NCBI GenBank assembly: GCA_020161755.1
Contig: JAIUOS010000033.1
Coordinates: 1-38,894 of the forward strand
Source: Actinomycetota bacterium
GTDB taxonomy: Bacteria; Actinomycetota; Actinomycetes; Propionibacteriales; Propionibacteriaceae
Direction: 5' to 3'
Length of the DNA: 38,894 bases
Under the pieces are notes generated by a model. That model was not told the origin of the DNA. It saw only the letters and a program-made list of their open reading frames with translations, and did no database searches. The position numbers were made by a program, and so were the translations under genes. This document shows positions 8,055-15,765 of this stretch, piece by piece (position 1 is the stretch's first letter; each line of letters starts with the position of its first letter).

Positions 8055-8261
8055 ATGCCGAAGATGAAGACGCATTCGGGCGCCAAGAAGCGCTTCCGGG
8101 TCACCGCCACGGGCAAGGTCATGCACCGCCAGGCCGGCAAGATGCACCTGAACGAGCACAAGCCCACCAGCCAGACCCGTCGTCTCGACGGCGACAAGGT
8201 GGTTGCCAAGGGCGACGCCAAGAAGGCGCGCAAGCTCCTCGGCGGCTACAAGGCCAAGTGA
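8055..8261 (+). CDS. rpmI: 50S ribosomal protein L35
   Basis: A 68-residue basic ribosomal protein beginning MPKMKTHSGAKKRF with the GKVMHRQAGKMH core. Located between infC and rplT in the conserved order, 21 bp after infC with AAAAGGA as ribosome site. Confidence 0.98.
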   Translation: MPKMKTHSGAKKRFRVTATGKVMHRQAGKMHLNEHKPTSQTRRLDGDKVVAKGDAKKARKLLGGYKAK

Positions 8262-8297
8262 CGTCCCCCCGAACCTGAAGACTGAGGAGTAACTGCC

Positions 8298-8666
8298 ATG
8301 GCACGCGTGAAGCGTTCCGTCAACGCCCAGAAGAAGCGTCGTGAAGTCCTGGAGGCCGCGTCCGGCTACCGGGGTCAGCGTTCCCGGCTGTACCGCAAGG
8401 CGAAGGAACAGCTGCTGCATTCCTACACCTACGCCTACCGCGACCGTCGCGCCCGCAAGGGTGACTTCCGCGCGCTGTGGATCCAGCGGATCAACGCCGC
8501 TGCCCGCGCCGAGGGCATGACCTACAACCGGTTCATCAGCGGCCTGAAGACCGCCGGTGTCGAGGTCGACCGCAAGATCCTCGCCGAGCTGGCCGTGAAC
8601 GACGCCGCGACGTTCGCCGCGCTCGTCGAGATCGCGAAGTCCAACCAGCCGGTGCAGGCCGCCTGA
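8298..8666 (+). CDS. rplT: 50S ribosomal protein L20
   Basis: A 122-residue 23S rRNA-binding protein essential for early assembly of the large subunit. [32 protein letters not shown] and the [20 protein letters not shown] block are diagnostic. GAGGAG lies about 6 nt upstream of ATG 8298. In several bacteria L20 represses its own operon; whether it does here is not shown. Confidence 0.98.
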   Translation: MARVKRSVNAQKKRREVLEAASGYRGQRSRLYRKAKEQLLHSYTYAYRDRRARKGDFRALWIQRINAAARAEGMTYNRFISGLKTAGVEVDRKILAELAVNDAATFAALVEIAKSNQPVQAA

Positions 8667-8684
8667 GGCGATAGCCTCGACCGA

Positions 8685-8711
8685 CGGCCGGGCCCGTTTC
8701 GGGCCCGGCCG
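8685..8711 (+). terminator. Terminator hairpin after rplT
   Basis: CGGCCGGGCCCG and its exact complement form a 12-bp stem with a TTT loop. It lies 18 nt after the rplT stop and 33 nt before the next gene. There is no T-run, as often seen in high-GC actinomycetes. Confidence 0.75.
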
Positions 8712-8744
8712 CTCACCACCCGACCCCGTCCGAGGTAGAAGACG

Positions 8745-9608
8745 ATGACCGTCGCTCCGATCGAACTCCCCGAGCCGTCGCAGGCCGTCCTGCGGGCCGC
8801 CCGTGCGCTGCAGCGCCGACAGGAGCGCAAGGAGCGGGGCCAGTTCCTGGTCGAAGGACGGCAGGCCGTCCGGGAGGCGCTCCGCGTCCCCGGGCTAGTC
8901 GAAGCGGTCTTCTTCCGCTGGGCCTCCGCGATGGACAACCTCGACCTGTTCGACCTGGCCCGCGAGGCCGGCGTCGACTACTACGGGGTGAGCGAGCAGA
9001 ACCTGGCCACGCTGACCGACACCGTCACGCCGCAGGGCGTCGTCGCGGTCGCGCGGACGCTCGACGTCACGCTGAAGAGCGTGCTGGGCAAGAAGGCCAG
9101 GAAGATCGACAAGCCACGCAAGAAGCACCGCCGCAAGGACGTGTCGCTGGTGGTCATCTGCGCCCAGGTGCGCGACCCCGGCAACGCGGGCACCGTGATC
9201 CGGTGTGCGGACGCCTTCGGCGCGGACGCGGTGATCCTCAGCTCGGACTCCGTCGAGGTGTACAACCCCAAGACCGTCCGGGCCAGCGTGGGCAGCATCT
9301 TCCACCTGCCGATCGTGGTGGGGGTCGACCTCGCCGAGGCCATCGACGCCTGCCGCGCGGCCGGCATGCAGATCTTCGCCACCGACGGTGCGGCCGGCAC
9401 CGACCTGACCGACCTCGACGCCGACCTGGAGAAGCCCACCGCGTGGGTGATGGGCAACGAGTCGTGGGGCCTGCCCGTCGAGCACCTGGCCCTGGCCGAC
9501 CACACCGTGGCCGTGCCCATCTACGGCCAGGCCGAGAGCCTCAATCTGGCCACGGCGGCGGCAGTGTGCCTGTACGCCAGCGCCAGCGCGCAGCGCGCGT
9601 CCAACTGA
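8745..9608 (+). CDS. TrmH/SpoU-family RNA 2'-O-methyltransferase
   Basis: A 287-residue SPOUT enzyme that methylates a ribose on rRNA or tRNA using S-adenosylmethionine. An N-terminal SpoU substrate-binding domain (KERGQFLVEGRQAVREAL) is joined to a C-terminal trefoil-knot domain. Its three motifs are RDPGNAGTVIRCADAFGAD, VRASVGSIFHLP and VMGNESWGLPVEHLALADH...SLNLATAAAVCLY. A basic linker (about residues 107-130, many Lys/Arg) may bind RNA. The position between rplT and pheS is conserved in actinomycetes. The target nucleotide is unknown; thiostrepton-resistance-like activity cannot be assumed. Confidence 0.9.
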   Translation: MTVAPIELPEPSQAVLRAARALQRRQERKERGQFLVEGRQAVREALRVPGLVEAVFFRWASAMDNLDLFDLAREAGVDYYGVSEQNLATLTDTVTPQGVVAVARTLDVTLKSVLGKKARKIDKPRKKHRRKDVSLVVICAQVRDPGNAGTVIRCADAFGADAVILSSDSVEVYNPKTVRASVGSIFHLPIVVGVDLAEAIDACRAAGMQIFATDGAAGTDLTDLDADLEKPTAWVMGNESWGLPVEHLALADHTVAVPIYGQAESLNLATAAAVCLYASASAQRASN

Positions 9609-9627
9609 CAACAGGAGAACCACCACC

Positions 9628-10719
9628 GTGCCTGGAGACCAACCGGCAGACCTCTCCCAGACAGCGATCGACGACCTGGTGGCGCAGGCCCTGACCGCGT
9701 TCGCGGACGCCGCCACCGGCGCCGAGCTGAAGGCGGCGCGCCTCGCCCACACCGGCGACCGTTCGCCGCTCGCCCTGGCCAACCGCGCGATCGGCACCAT
9801 CCCCGGCCCCGAGCGCAAGGACGCTGGCCAGCGCCTGGGCGCGGCCCGGGCACAGGTCGGACGCGCGCTCGCCGACCGCGAGGCCGCCATCGGCGCCGCC
9901 GAGCTGGCGCAGCGGCTGGCGTCCGAGCGCATCGACGTCACGCTGCCCGTCGAGCTCGGCCCCGAGGGCGCCCAGCACCCGATCACGGCCCTGATGGACC
10001 TGATGAACGACGTCTTCCTCGACATGGGCTGGGAGGTCGCCGAGGGCCCGGAGGCCGAAGGGGAGTGGCTGAACTTCGACGCCCTCAACATCGGCCCCGA
10101 CCACCCCGCGCGCGGCACCACCGACACCCTGTTCGTGGCCCCGATCGAGAACCACGTCGTGCTCCGGACGCACACGTCCCCGGTGCAGATCCGTTCGATG
10201 CTCGACCGACCGCTGCCGATCTACGTGGTCTGCCCGGGCAAGGTCTACCGGGCCGACGAGTTCGACGCCACGCACGTCCCGGTGTTCCACCAGATCGAGG
10301 GCCTGGTCGTCGACCAGGGGATCTCGCTCGCGCACCTGAAGGGCACGCTGGACCACCTGGCCCGGTCGATGTTCGGCGAGGACGTCGAGACCAGGATGCG
10401 TCCGCACTACTTCCCGTTCACCGAACCGTCGGCCGAGGTCGACCTGCTGTGCTTCGTGTGCCACGGCGCGTCCGTCGGCAACCCGGACGCGCCCTGCCGC
10501 ACCTGCAGGAGCCAGGGCTGGATCGAATGGGGCGGCTGCGGCGTGGTCAACCCGCGCGTGCTGGCCGCGGCCGGCATCGACACCGACCTGTACTCGGGCT
10601 TCGCGTTCGGCATGGGCATCGAGCGGACGCTGATGTTCCGCAACAACGCCGCCGACATGCGCGACATGGTCGAGGGCGACGTGCGGTTCAGCCGCTCACT
10701 GAAGGGAATGGCACGATGA
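9628..10719 (+). CDS. pheS: Phenylalanine-tRNA ligase alpha subunit
   Basis: Catalytic subunit of the (alpha-beta)2 class II PheRS. The 363 residues comprise an N-terminal coiled-coil arm (about 1-95) and the catalytic core: HPITALMDLMNDVFLDMGW, GTTDTLF, LLRTHTSPVQ-like VLRTHTSPVQIRSM (motif 2 region), YRADEFDATHVPVFHQIEG, and FGMGIERTLMF (motif 3). It has CHGASVGNPDAPCRTC, a Cys cluster found in actinobacterial PheS. AACAGGAGAA precedes the GTG start. The stop overlaps the pheT start by 4 bp (ATGA). Confidence 0.97.
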   Translation: MPGDQPADLSQTAIDDLVAQALTAFADAATGAELKAARLAHTGDRSPLALANRAIGTIPGPERKDAGQRLGAARAQVGRALADREAAIGAAELAQRLASERIDVTLPVELGPEGAQHPITALMDLMNDVFLDMGWEVAEGPEAEGEWLNFDALNIGPDHPARGTTDTLFVAPIENHVVLRTHTSPVQIRSMLDRPLPIYVVCPGKVYRADEFDATHVPVFHQIEGLVVDQGISLAHLKGTLDHLARSMFGEDVETRMRPHYFPFTEPSAEVDLLCFVCHGASVGNPDAPCRTCRSQGWIEWGGCGVVNPRVLAAAGIDTDLYSGFAFGMGIERTLMFRNNAADMRDMVEGDVRFSRSLKGMAR

Positions 10720-13220
10720 GGGCGCCGCTGAGCTGGCTGGCCGAGCACGTCGACCTGCCCGAGGGCCTCACCGGCCGCGAGCTGGGCGAGGTGCTGATCC
10801 GCGCCGGCCTCGAGGTCGAGAAGGTCGAGGAGGTGGGCTCCGACATCACCGGTCCGGTGGTGGTCGGTCGCGTCCTGGCGTTCGTCGACGAGCCGCAGAA
10901 GAACGGCAAGACGATCCGCTGGGTGCAGGTCGACGTCGGCCCCGCTCACAACGAGCCGCACCCCGATTACGCGCAGGGTTGCCGCAGCGTGGTCTGCGGC
11001 GCGCACAACTTCGCGGTCGGCGACCTGGTGGTGGTCTCGCTGCCGGGGTCGGTGCTCTCCGGCGGGTTCGCGATCGCGGCCCGCAAGACCTACGGCCACG
11101 TCTCCGACGGCATGATCTGCGCGGAGGACGAGCTCGGGATCGGGCACGACCACACCGGCATCATCGTGCTGCCGGACGACGCCGGCCTGCAGCCGGGCGA
11201 CGACCCTGCCGGGGTGCTGCACCTGCGCGACGACGTCCTCGACATCGACGTCAGCCCCGACATCGGCTACTGCCTGAGCATCCGTGGGCTCGCCCGTGAG
11301 GCCGGCCAGAACCTCGGCCGGACGTTCACCGACGTCATCGACCGGCCGACGCCGCCCACGAAGCTGGACGGGTACCCGGTGCGGCTGGACGACCCGGCCT
11401 GCCCGCTGTTCGTCGCCCTCGGGGTGACCGGCATCGACCCGTCCCGCCCGACGCCGCGGTGGATGGCCCGGCGGCTGGTGATGGCAGGGATGCGTTCGAT
11501 CTCGCTGGCCGTCGACATCACCAACTACGTGATGCTGGAGACCGGCCAGCCGCTGCACGCGTACGACGCGTCGCTGCTGCGCGGGCCGATCGTGGTGCGC
11601 ATGGCAGCGCCGGGGGAGACCCTGGTCACCCTCGACGACGTCACCCGGACGCTGGCGCCCGGCGACCTGCTGATCACCGACGACAGCGGCCCGATCGGGC
11701 TGGCCGGCGTGATGGGCGGGGCGTCGACGGAGCTGCGCGACACCACCACCGACGTGGTGATCGAGGCCGCCTCCTTCGAGCCGGTGACGATCTCGCGGAC
11801 GCTGCGCCGCCACAACCTGCCCTCGGAGGCGTCCAAGCGGTTCCACCGCGGCGTCGACCCGGACGCGGCCTACAGCGCCGCGCACCTGGCCGCCCGGCTG
11901 CTCGTCGAGCTGGCCGGCGGCACCCTGTCGGCCGCGGAGACGGTCGCCGGCGCGGTGCCGGCGATGCCGGTGCAGGCGATCGACGCGGGGCTGCCGTCCC
12001 GGATCCTGGGGCTGGACGTGCCGCCGGAGCGCGTGGTCGAGATCCTGCGCGCCAGCGGCTGCGACGTCGAACTCGACGGCCACCGCCTGTCGCTGGTGCC
12101 GCCCACGTGGCGTCCCGACCTCGTCGACCCCTACGACTACGTCGAGGAGGTCGGCCGCAAGATCGGGTTCGACAAGCTCCCGTCCGTGGTGCCGTCGGCC
12201 CCGGTGGGTCGCGGGCTGAGCGCCGGCCAGCGCGCCCGGCGGGCGATCGGCGCCACGCTCGCGGACGCGGGGTTCGTCGAGGTGCTGACGTTCCCCTTCG
12301 GCTCGGCCGAGGACCTCGACCGGCTGGGGGTCCCGGCCGACGACGCGCGCCGCGCGCTGGTCCGGCTGGCGAACCCGCTCGCCGAGACCGCCCCCTACCT
12401 ACGGACGTCGATCCTGCCCGGCCTGTTCGCCGCCGTCGGACGCAACACGTCCCGCGGCAACGACGACCTCGCGCTCTACGAGGCGGGGAGCGTCTTCCTC
12501 GCCGGTGACGGCTCGGTCGCGCCGATCCCGTCGGTCAGCGGCCGACCCACGTCCGACGAGCTCACCGCGATCGAGGCGGCGCTGCCGCGACAGCCGCGGT
12601 ACCTCGCGGCCGTGATCTGCGGACAGTGGCGCCGTCCGGGCTGGCAGGGCGAGGCGATCGCCGCGGGCTGGCCGCAGGCGTTCGCGTTCGCCGACCGGGC
12701 CGCTTCCGCGGTCGGCGCGGACGTGGAGCGTCGCAGCGCCGAGGACGCGCCGTGGCACCCCGGACGCTGCGCCGAACTGGTCGTGGCCGGAGAGGTCGTC
12801 GGCCACGCCGGTGAACTGCACCCCGACGTGGTGCGCGCGTTCGGGCTGCCCGAGCGCACCGCTGCCGTCGAGCTCGACCTCGACGCGCTGGTGCGGCTCG
12901 CGCCCGGCGCCGGGTCGATCCGACCCGTGTCCGGCCATCCGGTGGCCAAGGAGGACGTCGCGCTCGTCGTGCCCGACTCCGTCGCCGCCGGTGCTGTGCA
13001 ACAGGCGCTGGTCGACGGCGCGGGTGAGCTGCTGGAGTCGATCAGCCTGTTCGACGTGTACACCGGGGGACACGTGCCCGCCGGGCATCGCTCGCTGGCG
13101 TTCGCGCTGCGCTTCCGCGCCCCCGACCGCACCCTGACCGACGTCGAGACCGCCGCGGCCAGGGACGCCGCGGTGGCACTGGCCGGCGAACGCTGCGGGG
13201 CGGTCCTGCGCGCCTTCTGA
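10716..13220 (+). CDS. pheT: Phenylalanine-tRNA ligase beta subunit
   Basis: Non-catalytic but essential subunit of PheRS: 834 residues with an OB-fold tRNA-binding domain (about 40-155), the B3/B4 editing domain (about 210-385), B5 (about 410-480), a catalytic-like core, and a C-terminal ferredoxin-like anticodon-binding domain (about 740-834, starting at PVSGHPVAKEDVALVVP). The start MRAPLSWLAEHVDLPEG is standard and overlaps pheS by 4 bp. The frame is open far upstream (to 10065) but that part is pheS read in another frame. Confidence 0.97.
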   Translation: MRAPLSWLAEHVDLPEGLTGRELGEVLIRAGLEVEKVEEVGSDITGPVVVGRVLAFVDEPQKNGKTIRWVQVDVGPAHNEPHPDYAQGCRSVVCGAHNFAVGDLVVVSLPGSVLSGGFAIAARKTYGHVSDGMICAEDELGIGHDHTGIIVLPDDAGLQPGDDPAGVLHLRDDVLDIDVSPDIGYCLSIRGLAREAGQNLGRTFTDVIDRPTPPTKLDGYPVRLDDPACPLFVALGVTGIDPSRPTPRWMARRLVMAGMRSISLAVDITNYVMLETGQPLHAYDASLLRGPIVVRMAAPGETLVTLDDVTRTLAPGDLLITDDSGPIGLAGVMGGASTELRDTTTDVVIEAASFEPVTISRTLRRHNLPSEASKRFHRGVDPDAAYSAAHLAARLLVELAGGTLSAAETVAGAVPAMPVQAIDAGLPSRILGLDVPPERVVEILRASGCDVELDGHRLSLVPPTWRPDLVDPYDYVEEVGRKIGFDKLPSVVPSAPVGRGLSAGQRARRAIGATLADAGFVEVLTFPFGSAEDLDRLGVPADDARRALVRLANPLAETAPYLRTSILPGLFAAVGRNTSRGNDDLALYEAGSVFLAGDGSVAPIPSVSGRPTSDELTAIEAALPRQPRYLAAVICGQWRRPGWQGEAIAAGWPQAFAFADRAASAVGADVERRSAEDAPWHPGRCAELVVAGEVVGHAGELHPDVVRAFGLPERTAAVELDLDALVRLAPGAGSIRPVSGHPVAKEDVALVVPDSVAAGAVQQALVDGAGELLESISLFDVYTGGHVPAGHRSLAFALRFRAPDRTLTDVETAAARDAAVALAGERCGAVLRAF

Positions 13221-13407
13221 GGTTCACCGCCTTCTGACGTTGCCCGCGCCGGTCGCTCGCGGGCCGGTCTTCGTCACCGACGGGGCCAGCCACGAGGCGC
13301 TCAGCCGACTGTTCCCCGGACGCGAGGTCGTCCAGGTCGACATCGACGGCATCGCCGCCGGAGGTGGCGGCATCCACTGCGCGACCCGGCAGCAACCGGT
13401 CGGCTGA
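13219..13407 (+). pseudogene. C-terminal remnant of an agmatine deiminase
   Basis: The +1 frame from the pheT stop reads EVHRLLTLPAPVARGPVFVT, then DGASHEALSRLFPGREVVQV, DIDGIAAGGGGIHCATRQQP and VG before a stop at 13407. This matches the last ~60 residues of agmatine deiminase (peptidyl-arginine-deiminase fold): the PGREVV strand and the GGGNIHCxTQQQP active-site segment with its catalytic Cys. The Asn is Gly here. Nothing else of the ~350-residue enzyme is present and there is no start codon, so it is a decayed 3' fragment. It shares two bases with the pheT stop region, suggesting a deletion that fused the two. Confidence 0.72.
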
Positions 13408-13464
13408 CGAGTCCTCCCTGGACCTCCGGGCACCGCCGAGAAGCGGGCTGCGACGGGTGTTCGC

Positions 13465-13481
13465 GTCCCCTCATGGGGGAC
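13465..13481. promoter_or_regulatory. Candidate operator, copy 1
   Basis: GTCCCCTCATGGGGGAC is an inverted repeat (GTCCCC...GGGGAC) with a 5-nt middle. A near-identical site lies 69 bp downstream, which argues for a paired regulator-binding site, not a chance palindrome. Confidence 0.5.
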
Positions 13482-13533
13482 AAAAGCAAAAACACAACCG
13501 TGCGTGGCCGGGAGTGCACATTCTTGCGCCGAC

Positions 13534-13550
13534 GTCCCCCAATGGGGGAC
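13534..13550. promoter_or_regulatory. Candidate operator, copy 2
   Basis: GTCCCCCAATGGGGGAC has perfect 7-bp arms around AAT and matches copy 1 at 15 of 17 positions. It lies about 240 bp before the first gene of the surface operon. The regulator is unknown and is not in this window. Confidence 0.5.
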
Positions 13551-13713
13551 CAATTCAACTGGAAAATGGGTGTCATCCGGGAGGGTGACTCGCCTCCTGT
13601 CGCGTGCCACTCTTGCGGGTGACAAGGAGTTTTGGCCACCGAGACGTACTTGCAAAACCGTTAACCATGATCAATGCTTGGCCATCTGGAAGCCATCAAG
13701 GTTCAGTCATTGT

Positions 13714-13743
13714 TTGATGAAGAACAGCACTCACAGATAGCTT
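13714..13743 (+). promoter_or_regulatory. Possible promoter of the surface operon
   Basis: TTGATG, an 18-bp spacer and TAGCTT. It would start transcription about 40 nt before the GTG at 13791. The match is moderate; TTGCAA-17-AATGCT a little upstream is a weaker alternative. Confidence 0.3.
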
Positions 13744-13790
13744 CTAGCTACTCATCCGACCATTGGGGAAACAAAGAAAGGGCACCTTCC

Positions 13791-14399
13791 GTGACCAGCA
13801 ACACCACCTCCGAGACCACGCGGCAGAGGGGCCGCAAGGTCGCAGCGATCCTGGCCGGGGGGCTCGTCCTCGGCGTGGGCACCATGGCCACCCTGGCCTC
13901 CTGGAACGACTCCGAGTTCGCCAACGCCACCTTCACCGCCGGCAAGTTCGTCTTCCAGGGCTCGCTGAACGGCACCTCCTACTCCGACCACGCCACCACC
14001 GGCGCCGCTGCTGCCCTGAGCTTCACCACGCCGGTCGCCAACCTGACCCCCGGCGACGTCGTCGCGGCTCCGTTCGCGATCCGCCTGGGCGCCGGCACCA
14101 CCAACGACGCGACCGTCTCGATCGCCGCCCCGACGACCACCGGCTCGGTCTCCGACCTGACCTGGCAGCTGATCGACACCGGCTCGACCTTCGGCTGCAC
14201 CGCCGCCACCACCGGCACCAGCGTGGTCGCCTCCAGCGCCTTCACCGCGGGCTCGGCCAGCTTCACCATCACCAAGGGCGCGACGGTCGCCGCCGACGGC
14301 ACCGCCAAGAACCTGTGCTTCAAGGTCACCGCCGGCGGCGGGCTCACCCAGAGCCAGACCGGTTCGGCCACCTGGCAGTTCCAGGCCATCTCGCAGTAG
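13791..14399 (+). CDS. TasA/camelysin-like secreted protein with SipW-type signal peptide
   Basis: A 202-residue exported protein. The N-terminus has basic residues (RQRGRK), a hydrophobic helix (about 17-35), then TLASWNDSEFANATFTAGKF. This is the Thr/Ala, aromatic, Asp, Phe-x-Ala-Gly pattern of signal peptides cut by SipW-type signal peptidases. The mature part is rich in Thr/Ala/Ser/Gly with beta-strand patterning, and includes the TasA-like segment LTPGDVVAAPFAIRLGAG. Two Cys (in FGCTAATT and NLCFKV) could form a disulfide. Family members form fibres or biofilm matrix (TasA) or are surface proteins (camelysin). GTG 13791 is preceded by AAGAAAGG; an upstream ATG at 13674 would add an unlikely 39 residues. 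The dedicated peptidase gene follows. Confidence 0.8.
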   Translation: MTSNTTSETTRQRGRKVAAILAGGLVLGVGTMATLASWNDSEFANATFTAGKFVFQGSLNGTSYSDHATTGAAAALSFTTPVANLTPGDVVAAPFAIRLGAGTTNDATVSIAAPTTTGSVSDLTWQLIDTGSTFGCTAATTGTSVVASSAFTAGSASFTITKGATVAADGTAKNLCFKVTAGGGLTQSQTGSATWQFQAISQ

Positions 14400-14443
14400 T
14401 CCCCCCGTAGTTCGTCGTTCCCCCTGTAGTTCCCCCCACGGCT

Positions 14444-14477
14444 TCCCGGCCGGATCGCTGGTGCGATCCGGCCGGGA
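14444..14477 (+). terminator. Strong hairpin between the substrate gene and the peptidase gene
   Basis: TCCCGGCCGGATCGC and its exact complement form a 15-bp stem with a TGGT loop, 44 nt after the first gene of the operon and 43 nt before the second. It has no T-run. It could be a partial terminator or an RNA-stabilising structure that keeps the structural protein more abundant than the peptidase. Confidence 0.7.
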
Positions 14478-14520
14478 GACCAAGCAAAGAACCTCACCCC
14501 GACCAGAGGACCCCACCACC

Positions 14521-15765
14521 ATGGCCAGTCATCGCCCCCGCAGGGCGGTCGAGAGCTCGACGAGCCGCGCCCGCACGGGTGGCGGCTTCGCTGCTTTCCG
14601 CCAGCGGGTGGTCGACGTGGTGCTGTGGACGCTCGGTGGCCTCGGCCTGGCCAGCCTCCTGGCGGCCGGTGTGGCGCACGTGTGGGGCTTCTCGTTCATC
14701 CTCTTCTCGACCGGGTCGATGGCGCCCACCATCCCGGCCGGTTCGGCCGCGCTGGTGCGCCTGCTCCCCGCGAGCGAATTCAAGGTCGGCGACGTGACCA
14801 CGATCGAGCGTCCCGGCCAGCTCCCGATCACGCACCGGATCACCTCGATCGCCCCGCTGGAGGGCTCGACGTCCGCGCGGGTGGTCACCATGCGTGGCGA
14901 CGCGAACGAGGTCGAGGACCCCGAGCCGTACGTGATCACCGACGCCCGCCTCGTGGTGGCGTCCTGGCCGGGCGTCGCCGGCTGGTTCCAGAACTTCCGC
15001 GACCCGCGGCTGATGGGCCTGCTGACGCTGGTGGCCGGCGGCCTGGTCTGCTGGGCCTTCTGGCCGCGCCAGGCGCGCCGGGCGACGCTGGTGGCGGCCG
15101 CGGCCGCCGTGGCGGCGTCCCCGGTGCTGGGCGCCACCGAGGCGCAGGCGGCGGAGACCGAGCACCAGATCGTGGGCAGCCACGTCGTGCTGACGGTCGT
15201 CTCCGACGAGGAGGCGATGTCCTCGATGTTCCCCGGCCGCACCGTGCTGTGGCAGGTCGGGGTCGACACCCTGGGCGACGAGGAGGGCGCGGTCCACGTC
15301 GGACTCGGCCTTGCAGCGGGTTCGGTGGCGGCCGACGCGCTCAAGGTCGACGTCCTGGCGTGCCCCGACCGCTGGCAGGGCGAGACCTGCCCGGGCGACG
15401 CCCAGGCCTGGGTCGTCGACGCGCCGCTCGACCAGGCCTTCCTGCCGTCCACGCACGGCGACACCCGGGAGCTCGGCCAGACCATGGCCGGCGACCCGGT
15501 CTGGGTGCAGGTGCGGGCGACGCTCGACCGGCAGGAGCCGGACGTGAAGGCCACGCTCCGGCTCGACGCCTGGGGCGCGGGCGAGGTGGTCAGTGCCGAG
15601 TCCGACGGCAACGGTGGGCACGGGTCGGGCGACCTGGCCTACACCGGCGCGGACGGCATCGGTGAATCCCTGGCTGTGGCCGGGGCCGCAATCGGTACCG
15701 GGCTGGTCCTGGCCCGGCTCGCCGGCGGGCGCCGGCGGGACGCCGACAGGGGGGTAGCGCAGTGA
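14521..15765 (+). CDS. SipW-type signal peptidase fused to a secreted domain and sorting-like signal
   Basis: 414 residues in four parts. (1) TM helix about 30-56. (2) A signal peptidase I domain of the SipW/ER type: catalytic Ser66 in FSTGSMAPT, His105 in PITHRI instead of the usual Lys, and the RGDANEVEDP box at 125-134. (3) A second TM (about 164-181), then RQARR and a second signal-like segment (about 188-210, ending ATEAQA-AE), followed by a beta-rich outer domain (about 211-365). Its MFPGRTVLWQVGVDTLGDEE resembles the PG-x-x-x...N-x-G strand pairs of TasA-like proteins. (4) SGDLAYTG (LAYTG at 372-376), a hydrophobic stretch and GGRRRD, like a class E sortase LAxTG sorting signal. AGAGGA precedes ATG 14521. 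The stop overlaps the next gene by 4 bp. It probably processes the products of both neighbours. Confidence 0.85.
   Translation: MASHRPRRAVESSTSRARTGGGFAAFRQRVVDVVLWTLGGLGLASLLAAGVAHVWGFSFILFSTGSMAPTIPAGSAALVRLLPASEFKVGDVTTIERPGQLPITHRITSIAPLEGSTSARVVTMRGDANEVEDPEPYVITDARLVVASWPGVAGWFQNFRDPRLMGLLTLVAGGLVCWAFWPRQARRATLVAAAAAVAASPVLGATEAQAAETEHQIVGSHVVLTVVSDEEAMSSMFPGRTVLWQVGVDTLGDEEGAVHVGLGLAAGSVAADALKVDVLACPDRWQGETCPGDAQAWVVDAPLDQAFLPSTHGDTRELGQTMAGDPVWVQVRATLDRQEPDVKATLRLDAWGAGEVVSAESDGNGGHGSGDLAYTGADGIGESLAVAGAAIGTGLVLARLAGGRRRDADRGVAQ

Larger units (their letters stand above)
13408..13790 (+). promoter_or_regulatory. AT-richer control region upstream of the SipW-type surface operon
   Basis: No supported gene lies here. 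The second half (about 13480-13790) is clearly poorer in GC than the flanks. It holds two matching 17-bp inverted repeats (listed separately), a half-site-like CATTGGGGAAAC at 13760-13771, and a short inverted repeat TAGCT-TCT-AGCTA at 13738-13750. ORFs crossing it have no homologue I recognise. Confidence 0.6.

Noticed and set aside
8672-8677. TAGCCT after rplT as a -10 for the methyltransferase gene
   Set aside because: It lies before the rplT terminator hairpin, so transcripts from it would meet the terminator; no -35.
13674-13790. N-terminal extension of the TasA-like protein from ATG 13674
   Set aside because: It would place 39 polar residues before the signal peptide and there is no ribosome site; GTG 13791 has AAGAAAGG upstream.
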